Positions 24,420 to 32,843 of a stretch of 64,000 nucleotides of DNA are shown here, piece after piece. Source of the DNA: Flammula alnicola (taxonomy: Eukaryota > Basidiomycota > Agaricomycetes > Agaricales > Strophariaceae); NCBI GenBank assembly GCA_015499995.1, contig JADNRV010000064.1:62001-126000 (forward strand), written 5' to 3'. Position 1 is the first letter of the stretch. Each line of letters opens with the position of its first letter. The notes beneath the pieces were generated by a model. The model did no database searches, was not told the origin of the DNA, and worked only from the letters and a program-made list of their open reading frames with translations. The position numbers and the translations under genes were made by a program.

Positions 24420-25745
24420 GTTCATTTGGATGCAACCGTTCTTGCTGCACTCCGAGTCGTTCTTTCCGTTCTTCTGCTTTCCTTCCTCGCTGGCTTAGAT
24501 GTCGAGCGAATTGAAGATATCCAACAAGTGCGATCATCCCCAAGCTAACCCCGACTGACTAACGTTTTGCAGTCCGAGAGCTGCCGCCCTTACCTTCCTG
24601 TTGTCTAGGGAGATCTCGAACCTCGACAACAGCATCTAGAGATCTTCATCAACATGCTGTGAGACGACTTTTCGACACCTTGGGCTTCTCGTGGGCGAGT
24701 TCAAGACGAACAACAAGGATATCGTCAAAATGTGCGTTGCAGCAGGGTATATGCGGGAGCAGTCAGTTGTAAACTATCGATCGTAGGTGTGCATTTCCTT
24801 CGTCCGTCTCGTGCCCTTGCGTTGAATCCCTCCTAGGTCACGTCTTTCATGGCTGAGATTTGCGCCGTCACAATCAAGATGCATAGATCTCCGACTGTGC
24901 GTCCCAGCCTCTCTTCTTACTCTGAATTCCACTAACGTTACCTAGCTAGCCGTCCCTACTCCGATACCATGCGCGCCAGAGAAGAAAGACTCGACTTCAG
25001 AACAGAATGTCGACGACCTCTCGCATTCGCCCGCCGGAGCCGAAGCGACCAAGCCCCTGCTCACCCCTCGCCAGATGCTCTTGCACCTGTCGACGCACGT
25101 CAACAAGTCCAACATATCGCGCAAGACTCGGATCGGGATGTTCGACTTGTACGCTGCGACGCAGCTCTGCACGGACTTCGTCGAGACCCACTTCTCTGTG
25201 ATTGTCTCGCAGCTCCTCTCTGATATTGTCAACAGTCCGAGCACAGGGAACACTAGCTAAGTACGAGGTGCTGCCGGTGCGGGCGCTGGTGGGCATTTTG
25301 TTGCGGGATTTGGTCGGAATGCGGATATTGAATTAGCAGGGGCAGATCGCGGCTATCCAGGAGCTAGCGAACGCATATTTGAAGCAGTGACCAGCGATGA
25401 TGCCCGGTCATGATCAAGTCGTGCCCTCTTCGAAGTGCTGGTTATTGTGCTCCGGGAAGCGGCGGGATTGTTGCAGCAGCGGGGGAATGCGCCCGTGGCC
25501 TGCATATCTGTCTCGGAGTGATTTGGATAGAACGCGCTGCAAGAACCGCTCGTAGCGCTCCTCGCGCATCCAAGCCACACCGTGCGCGTCACCGCCGCCT
25601 GGGCGCTGCACACTGCTTCTGCTACTCCACTCCCCTGCGCCTGCCCAAAACGGTCCTCACCGTAATGGACAAGCTCCAGCGCGACTGCGCCTCCATCCTT
25701 GTGCCCGCCAGCAGCGCCGCGCGTACGGCCTCGTGGCGCGAGTGA
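24420..25745 (+). pseudogene. Decayed fragment of an LAA1/HEATR5-like HEAT-repeat protein
   Basis: Several blocks match the N-terminal region of the LAA1/HEATR5 family, large HEAT-repeat proteins that work with AP-1/clathrin. They are LLVGEFKTNNKDIVKM (about 24687), FMAEICAVTIKMHRS (24848), LLTPRQMLLHLSTHVNKSNI (from 25059), SRKTRIGMFDLYAATQLC and VSQLLSDIVNSPST. Then come LLRDLVGMRI and QGQIAAIQELANAYLK, separated by stops. Reading resembling the family ends near 25745. Stops, phase changes and loss of the remaining more than 1000 residues show a non-functional relic. Confidence 0.6.
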
Positions 25746-25886
25746 CGATCATCCCCCAGCGCTAGTGGCAATATCCGAATCCTCTAAAACCTTTCGCCAA
25801 TCACCGTCACGGCGAGTCATATGGCATGGCAAGTTCTGGCGAGAGTGGCGAGAGTCAAAAGGCGGAAATTTGACAGTCTGGGGTTA

Positions 25887-26585
25887 CAGCGCTTTGCATA
25901 TTTTTGTGAAAACCCAAACGTTTTCCAGTGGGGTCACGTGCTGATGGTACCTCAACCAAATATACTCGGCAGATTCGGCACATCACCAGCTCTCCCTCGG
26001 GCCTCACCAACCTAAGCCTTCGCTTTTGATAGTTTGAAAGTGAGAATAGCCGTTTAAGTGAAAGTATATCTTTCTTAATTTCAGGAGAAGCCCTCCTGCG
26101 TGCTGCATTGGCCATCAGGTGGTTCATCTCCAATCCAGAATCCATGGCACCTTCACAAAAGCAAAGGCCTCCAGAACCTCAAGCAAATGCGGCCATCGTC
26201 AAAAAAGTGGCGGCACATCATCACCAGTGACCAATGAAAACCCCGATGTGTTTTCTTCCTGCTCTGCCCTCTTTGATATCGACGTGGCCCTGCCCTCTTC
26301 CGAAGAGCATATAAAACAAACTGACTGCCTGAGACTGGGCAAAGCTTTCCGTGGGTGAAATAAGTCATGTAAAACTTTAATTTATTATAAACTAGAACTA
26401 TGCCTCTTTTTTTGTGGTGGGTGCAAACCGTACGCTGTATGTTCTACATAACGGGCAGAACGCTGGAGCTAAAGCGCAAGTGACACCTTGGTGGCCGCAG
26501 TTGCCGAACATGTTTGGCTAAGGCACCATCAGCACGTGACGGAATTGAAAACGTTCGGGTTTTCACAAAAATATGCAAAGCGCTG
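25887..26585. mobile_element. 699-bp TA-flanked TIR element
   Basis: The termini start CAGCGCTTTGCATATTTTTG at 25887 and finish with its complement at 26585. The inverted repeats run about 80 bp with scattered mismatches, including the shared CACGTGCTGATGGT. TA dinucleotides flank it at 25885-25886 and 26586-26587. No transposase is recognised; internal frames at 25855-26145 and 26153-26368 (minus) resemble nothing known. It lies in the decayed zone after the LAA1 relic. TA plus CAG ends suggest the Tc1/mariner superfamily. Confidence 0.8.
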
Positions 26586-27235
26586 TAGCTATTGGCATTG
26601 TACTGTGAATTTAAGGTTCAAATCAAGGAAAATGATTTAAGGGAGGGGTGGGCATAATCGCGGGGAGTCCACCTTGACGAAGACCATGCCGAGTGATGGC
26701 ATCAAACTGGGATCAAAAAAGGGCTTTGCCAGAGCAGCCGAAGCGGAGAATATCATGTATAACATTGGTTTGGAGCGCGAGATGGCCAGAAAAGTCTTTG
26801 GTTTAATTGGTAATAAATTGACTGATAAACTGCATCTATACCAGGATCTCTCGCCACCCCTCGCCACCCCATTTTAGAAATTCTTGATCGCCAGCCTGAG
26901 GTGGCGAGGCCTGGTGTGGCAAGATGGCGAGGTTGAGCCAACTTGAACATCACCTAAACATCACGAGCAGCAGCAACATGTCCAGTTTGTGTCCAGTTTG
27001 TGTCCACAACCAAGTAACTACTGTGTATACTAGAGCATTCCATCCATAAAGGTTGAGTTCTTGTAATCCTGGAGTAAGTCATTAGTGCTGTTTAAATTGA
27101 TTTGTTGGAAATAGAAAGTATTCACCACGTCGGTTGTAGATTGCTTGGTAACAACAATGCGAACATGACTGTTATCACTAACAGTGGCTGATCTCACTGT
27201 ATTGTTACTAGATATTCCATCCATCCGGATGGCAC

Positions 27236-28264
27236 TGTGGAAGAGCAAGTCTTTTCCTGGTGGATTGGATCGAGGTCGTCGAAGACAAAAGAGGGGGCGG
27301 CGCTGATGGGCGCCTAAGTACGGGGTATTTAAGATGTTGTGTAGATAGAGAATGTCGCGACTCGCTGTGCTCAATGCTCACGCTCGATGCTCGTGCTCCT
27401 AGCAGTTGTTTTCCGAATCAAAGTGGGGGTCGATTGACTAAGGACTCCTGAGATTTACAAACGCGGGTATATAGTTAATTTCCTGGCGCACACGTTCTCT
27501 TGCGTCGCCAGGGCCAAGAAATCGGAGGGGTAATTCAAATATGTACACTAGAGAGTCCATTTGCAAAAGATAAAGGCCCCTTCACCTCGTGAAACGATAT
27601 TTTCGGCCGCACGCAGGATAGGAGGCTAGGTGGAGGTTTGGTGCGGGCGCGAGTGAACTGCGCGCGTCCTTGCTCAAGGGACGGGCAATATTCCACGGCT
27701 GACCAGACCGTGTCCGCTGCTCATCGCACATTCGGGCGGGGCGTCCTCCTGCGTACGGCGTATCGTCTCGTTGCACTTGGTGTCGGCTATCGAAAAGAGT
27801 GGGAGGTGCGGAAGTGATCGAGAATCGAGATAAAATAAAGAAAACGGAATAAATCGGAACGAAATTTGAAAATAAAAACTCCTACCGGCCCTATGGTTCT
27901 TCCTGGCTCGGTATTCCATCCTTCCGTCAGCGTAGATCGTGCTTGAGGTTGTGCTTTCGTCGTGGTATGCTATGGTATGCCTTGAGCGCAAAACGGAGAT
28001 TGCCGGAGCGCGTTCCCACGGCAGTTGCGTGTGAAATAGGGATCCTGAGGAGGAACGAACAGGAGTGAGAGTACGGGGTTTTTTGGAGATGGGAAAGGAA
28101 GTGATAAAGAGTGTGCGCGAAGTCATTCGAAGTGGGCAAAAAGGGTATGTTGTGTGAGACGTCTAAATCGACTGTCGCGCGGTTTACGCACGGCTTGATC
28201 GGCATCACGTGGGAATTCGGAGTTACCCGCTCTTTCCACGAGCGCGCTATCCATCTCCTCCACA
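27236..28264 (-). repeat. 3' LTR of the retrotransposon
   Basis: In the element's orientation the LTR begins TGTGGAGGAG and ends TTCCACA, i.e. TG...CA ends. It equals the other LTR in length (1029 bp), and the two were identical wherever compared, including every open frame inside them. Confidence 0.93.
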
Positions 28265-28275
28265 GTGCCCCCTCC
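28265..28275 (-). other. Polypurine tract of the retrotransposon
   Basis: On the minus strand GGAGGGGGCAC lies directly before the 3' LTR. This is the expected place and composition for the primer of plus-strand DNA synthesis. Confidence 0.75.
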
Positions 28276-28446
28276 GTAGATGTTGTCCCCAACATCCAAA
28301 AGGATGAGATGGAAGAGAAAAGAAGGAGTGTGATGGGTAGTAAGAGAGAGAACAAAAAAAACAAATAAGAGAGTCAATATAAGCTAGAGAAACGGTGTGA
28401 TGAAAGGAGTGTGGTGGCAAAAATAAACAGGAAAAGAAAAAGGACG

Positions 28447-30579
28447 TTACGGTTGAATAAACCCCAAAGCGTAGCGGGCGGGGTTCGCGTTGGCCGGTGC
28501 AAAGGCCTTCTCGGTGACTAACGCCTCATGCGTGACCATGCTCGCGAGTTTCTTGGACCAACTTTCGAAGGACTCATAAGCGGGGTCGTCACAGATGGAA
28601 CCGCCCCAGTGTGGTCGGTATGTAAGGGCAAGGTTGGCAGGCTTGGAGGCCATGCCGGGGAAATATAAGATGCGGAGCGGAAAGCGTGCGCCCAGTGATG
28701 CATAATCTGGAATCGGCAGCAGGTCGTCGCCGTGCGGGTCCTTGTTGTAGTGGTAGTAGTCGATGTCGGGATGGCGTGCTGCGTGAAGGCCGCTTGAAGA
28801 ACGAAGCGTCTGGATGTGGTGCTTCTCAAAGTGCTGAACGTCGTAGTACAGGCGTATGTTGGTGACGGTCTTCATAACGTGATTTTCAGATCTAAAAAAG
28901 AAAAGTTTGAGGCGGTGAGCAGTAACATGCCCTCGCATAACCGTGCCGTTGAGCTCACGCAACACGTAGGTGTTATTATCGCGCTTCTCATGAATGATGT
29001 ATGGCCCCGACCATCGCCAAAAGTCCTTTTTGCCAAACTGGTTGTCCAACCACGTCTCGTGGCGAAGCACCCACATCCCCACGTCAAACCCATGAAATGA
29101 GAAATTTTTACCATAGCGCTTATTGAAGTTATCGATGGCTTGCTGACGTGAGAAGCGTGCGCGCTCATAAGAGATTTCTGCGTCTTCATCCCGGCGAGCG
29201 ATTTGTCGGGCGCGGAGTGCAATCAAGTCCGCGGTGGTGCGGACGGTATCCCAATCCAGTGTTTGCCAAGTTCCGTCCTCGATGTCGAATGCAAATACCG
29301 GGAATATACCATAGACCATGTAATAAGGAGGATAGCCTGTGACTCGATTAGTGGTAACGCGAATCGAGAACAAAATCGCATCAACATAGAGCGGCCATTT
29401 GGACTTATCCTTATGGCACGCTTTCATGAGCCCATGGACGAGGGTCTGATGTGCGCGTTCCGACACGCCATTGCCCTCTGGGTGATAAGCCGTAGACACA
29501 ATAACGACGATGCCATATTGGCGGAACACCTCCTCCGCAACTCCTTTGAACTCAGATCCGCCATCGACAGTGATGTAAGGAATACACGAGAAACGACACA
29601 CCAACTTGTAAATGAACTTTGCGATGGTGTCGGCGTTAGCCTTGCGTATGGCTTCAGCTTCGTCCCATTTCGATGCAGAACACGTCGCTTGTACGAGGTA
29701 TTGCTTTCCGCCGATGCCGAGAGGCATGTGGATGCAGTCCATGTGCCAATGACGGAGGATCGATGACATCCAGGACGGGTTATATGGAATAATAGGTTTA
29801 GCATTTGACTCGAATTGACAGGGTACGCACGATCTCACGAAGTACGCGCAGTCGTTATACATGTTCGGCCAGTATACGCGCTCCGCGAGTTTGACGTAGG
29901 TCGGGTCGCGTCCTCGGTGGCCACACTCATCATGTACCTTTACGAGTAATTCTTGGCGTCGTTGGTTATCTTCGATAACGAGGCGGGGCAGGGATGAGCT
30001 TTTCTTGTTGGGCTTGAGCCATAAACGTTCCTCGAAGAAAATAAAACGGTTAGCACGCTTAAGAAACCTTTCCTTCTCTTTCGTGTCCGTCAGACACAGA
30101 GCGGGAAGCGATCCATCAACAAAAAAAGCTCGGAGGTCCTTCCACATCTCAGGTTCGTCCACGTCTGTGGTTCCAAACTTATGACCGATACATGCAATGG
30201 CCTCGCGATGCTCCGGCACAGCGAGTATTTGATAGTTGGCTCGGCTGTCAGTCCTCTCCTCGACCGCACAATATCCAACCGCGGAACAATCAATTATAGC
30301 CGGAGGGTACTCACCTTCTCGCAGCCGCGATGCGTACGTATAGTGATATGAGGTGACGGAAATGTTGATGACCTCATCACCCAAACTGCATTCAACTTGT
30401 TGCTCGATTGGCGTTTTGCGGTCGAAGAATTCACGGCCCAAATATGTCATGGTGTCAGTCACCCGGAGGAGGGTGTAATCGGCGAGGTTGTTGCGCGTCC
30501 AGTTGGAAGGATCGAACCGAGTTGGACGAATCGGAAACTGAGGATGCCTAGCGCCTGAGTGTGGTTCCGAGTCGATCAT
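28447..30579 (-). CDS. Retrotransposon integrase
   Basis: The integrase part of pol. A zinc-binding HHCC domain includes ECGHRGRDPTYVKLAERVYW and SCVPCQ. The catalytic core has DDE residues in HWHMDCIHMPLG, ITVDGGSEFKG and HPEGNGVSERAHQ. A GPY/F-like segment (FWRWSGPYIIHEK) follows, then a long C-terminal extension without a visible chromodomain. It is in the same frame as the RT/RNase H part upstream, separated by one UAG at 30655-30657 and about 25 open codons. Whether it is made by readthrough, internal initiation or not at all is unknown. Confidence 0.88.
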   Translation of the reverse strand: MIDSEPHSGARHPQFPIRPTRFDPSNWTRNNLADYTLLRVTDTMTYLGREFFDRKTPIEQQVECSLGDEVINISVTSYHYTYASRLREGEYPPAIIDCSAVGYCAVEERTDSRANYQILAVPEHREAIACIGHKFGTTDVDEPEMWKDLRAFFVDGSLPALCLTDTKEKERFLKRANRFIFFEERLWLKPNKKSSSLPRLVIEDNQRRQELLVKVHDECGHRGRDPTYVKLAERVYWPNMYNDCAYFVRSCVPCQFESNAKPIIPYNPSWMSSILRHWHMDCIHMPLGIGGKQYLVQATCSASKWDEAEAIRKANADTIAKFIYKLVCRFSCIPYITVDGGSEFKGVAEEVFRQYGIVVIVSTAYHPEGNGVSERAHQTLVHGLMKACHKDKSKWPLYVDAILFSIRVTTNRVTGYPPYYMVYGIFPVFAFDIEDGTWQTLDWDTVRTTADLIALRARQIARRDEDAEISYERARFSRQQAIDNFNKRYGKNFSFHGFDVGMWVLRHETWLDNQFGKKDFWRWSGPYIIHEKRDNNTYVLRELNGTVMRGHVTAHRLKLFFFRSENHVMKTVTNIRLYYDVQHFEKHHIQTLRSSSGLHAARHPDIDYYHYNKDPHGDDLLPIPDYASLGARFPLRILYFPGMASKPANLALTYRPHWGGSICDDPAYESFESWSKKLASMVTHEALVTEKAFAPANANPARYALGFIQP

Positions 30580-30654
30580 GATCCCAGTGGTGAATAGATT
30601 ATATAAGTTAAGCGCCGGTGGTCGATAGGTGTTGCCATGAATGTTATGTCGCGC

Positions 30655-32805
30655 CTATGGTTGCAAGAGTCGGGTATATGGAGCTGAAGACATAGAGAGA
30701 GCGCTGCGAGCGAGTTGTATGGTTCGAAGAACGGATTTGACTTGCCTCGATGAGAGCTTATATGTTTCCTCGTGCCAGAACCCCTGTGGCAACTCTTTAT
30801 CCGATGCTAAGAAATTCCCGATAAATCGATCAAGATATTCCTCTGATTCCTCTTCATCTTCGGAGTCCTGGTCCGATTTCGGCCTACGAGATAAGCCATC
30901 CGGAGCTTGGTGTTTTTCGGCTTTCACATGGTGCATTTCGAAATCAAAGAGCTGTAAATACGCAATCCACCTAGTCATAGGAGCGTTTGGTAAATCAGGT
31001 GTCACAATCATCTCGCGAAGGAACTTAGCGTCATGTTCAAGGCAAAATCTGATGCCCCAAATGCGATGCCTGAGGTGTTTGAAGGCTCGAAATACTCCAT
31101 AAAGCTCTGCTTTTGGTTGCGAGTATCGCGTTTCGCGCTCATTGTAGGTGCACGACCCATAAACGGCAGGTCGGCGTTGATTGTCGAGATGTTGATATAC
31201 TACCCACCCTGCTCCGTACAAGGCCGCTGCATCGACGGCGACAGTCACAAGTCCTTCGTCAGACGTCCGCGGCAGTTGAGTGATGAGTTTAGCTTTGTCG
31301 TAGTCAATTTTGATGAGCACCGGCGCTGTCGTGGCAAGATGTTTGAGACAATCCATTGCATCCAGCGCTTCCTGCGTGAATGCGAAATCGGCATCAGAAA
31401 CTCGCAATAGAGATGTTAAGGGCTTAGCAATCAAAGCGAAGTTCTTGATCCATTTTCTTCCGCATCCCATGACTCCTAGGAAGCCTCGGATCTGAGACAC
31501 GTTCTCGCAGGGAGGCCATCGTGTTATCTTCGAGATGAGCCCTTTCTCAAGGTGCCATCCATTGATTGACACGACAGAGCCAACGATGCGGAGGTGCGGC
31601 GTTGCGAGCGTGGTCTTGAGTCCTGATGCCGTGATTCCAGCTGCCATGAATCGCGCGAGAATCCGGTCCAAGGTCGTAGCATACTCAAACACAAATTGTC
31701 GAATGTTGGGATTGTCGTCAATAGGAACATTGTCGTATGTCGAGTGCGGTCCCATGATTCCTCCATCATCCATAAATGCCTTCGCATTGACATCGTTATC
31801 TTCTTGCAATGCATGGTTGATGCATCGCTGAAATTCTGCTCCGGCATTTGTCGCACCCATTGGAAGAGTTGCCTGTTGTTTGGGCCCGCAAAGCGAATGA
31901 AATGCAGTGAGAGGACGCGAGGACTCAGCTAATATGCGCGCATCATATCCGGCGAACAGATCGACGCATCCGTAGATTGCTCGCCCAATAAAAGCCTCGG
32001 CAAAATCATCCACCGACGGCGGTAGTGCCGCGTCTCTGATCGTGACAGAATTCAGCTCCTGAAGGTCAAGGACCAGACGTACTTTGTTCGTTTTCTTTGC
32101 CACGGCAAAGAGGGCTGATCTATAGCTTGACGACGTCGCTTCAAAGCGTCCCGCAGCCTCCTGCTCCAAGATTTCTTGGCGTATAACCTCCTCTAGTGCT
32201 TTAGGCGCTCGGATTGGAGGACGCTGCCACGGTGTATGTTCAATAGTGGGTATTTCATAATCTGGGTAAAATTCCCGACGGAAGGTTCCTTTCTCAGCAA
32301 ACGTGAACGCGAACGCTTTCTCGCGCCTCGCGACCACAAATGCGAGGAGGTCTACCTCCTCCGGAGAAAGAAATCCTTCAGGTATTGTATTTAAGAGAAG
32401 GGAGAGACGCTCAGCTGTCATCCTTTCCGTGGGTTCAATCGAAGCAAATGGGGGAGGTTTGGATGGAAGTTGTGGTATTGGCGGTAGCGGGATAGGTTTG
32501 AACTCGAGCGCCGCGGGGTTAGGCATGTATGTAGGTACCGGCCGGACTTTGCGGTCCACAGGTTTGTATTTGCGTTTCGCGGTGAGAGATACAGTGCGCG
32601 AATGGGTATATGTTGAGCTAGATAATGCTCGGAGAGTCCAAGGCGTAGTTAGCGGCCTTAAACTATTAGATGCGAGACTCACTTGTCTCAATAAATAATC
32701 AAACGAATCTGGAGGGTGAAAAGAAGAGAGAAAATTGTCAAACTCACGAAACTCAGGATCTCCGAGAAGACCCATGAGTGATCGGCCTATAGTTGCGCAA
32801 GACAC
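30655..32805 (-). CDS. Retrotransposon reverse transcriptase and RNase H
   Basis: The RT domain includes LVLDLQELNSVTIRD, YGCVDLFAGYDARI, LPMGATNAGAEFQRCINHAL and the catalytic AFMDDGG (FMDD in place of the usual YxDD). The thumb and connection follow (CENVSQIRGFLGVMGCGRKW). RNase H is seen as VAVDAAALYGAGWVVYQH and AELYGVFRAFKHLRH, with a tail HHVKAEKHQAPDGLSRRP typical of Ty3/gypsy. No ATG opens the frame; it is open from about 32871, overlapping the Gag end in the -1 phase, which suggests a programmed frameshift. It ends at an in-frame UAG before the integrase. Confidence 0.88.
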   Translation of the reverse strand: MSCATIGRSLMGLLGDPEFREFDNFLSSFHPPDSFDYLLRQVSLASNSLRPLTTPWTLRALSSSTYTHSRTVSLTAKRKYKPVDRKVRPVPTYMPNPAALEFKPIPLPPIPQLPSKPPPFASIEPTERMTAERLSLLLNTIPEGFLSPEEVDLLAFVVARREKAFAFTFAEKGTFRREFYPDYEIPTIEHTPWQRPPIRAPKALEEVIRQEILEQEAAGRFEATSSSYRSALFAVAKKTNKVRLVLDLQELNSVTIRDAALPPSVDDFAEAFIGRAIYGCVDLFAGYDARILAESSRPLTAFHSLCGPKQQATLPMGATNAGAEFQRCINHALQEDNDVNAKAFMDDGGIMGPHSTYDNVPIDDNPNIRQFVFEYATTLDRILARFMAAGITASGLKTTLATPHLRIVGSVVSINGWHLEKGLISKITRWPPCENVSQIRGFLGVMGCGRKWIKNFALIAKPLTSLLRVSDADFAFTQEALDAMDCLKHLATTAPVLIKIDYDKAKLITQLPRTSDEGLVTVAVDAAALYGAGWVVYQHLDNQRRPAVYGSCTYNERETRYSQPKAELYGVFRAFKHLRHRIWGIRFCLEHDAKFLREMIVTPDLPNAPMTRWIAYLQLFDFEMHHVKAEKHQAPDGLSRRPKSDQDSEDEEESEEYLDRFIGNFLASDKELPQGFWHEETYKLSSRQVKSVLRTIQLARSALSMSSAPYTRLLQP

Positions 32806-32843
32806 GTTGAAAAGAGTCGGCGGCCGCGTGTTCGTGTCCTGCG

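Noticed and set aside
27674..28126. 150-codon frame in the LTR, repeated at 35839-36291
   Set aside because: Its recurrence is explained by LTR identity; the peptide is Arg/Ser-rich with no domain.
29203..29766. 187-codon plus-strand frame antisense to the integrase
   Set aside because: Shadow of the integrase coding strand; no independent support.
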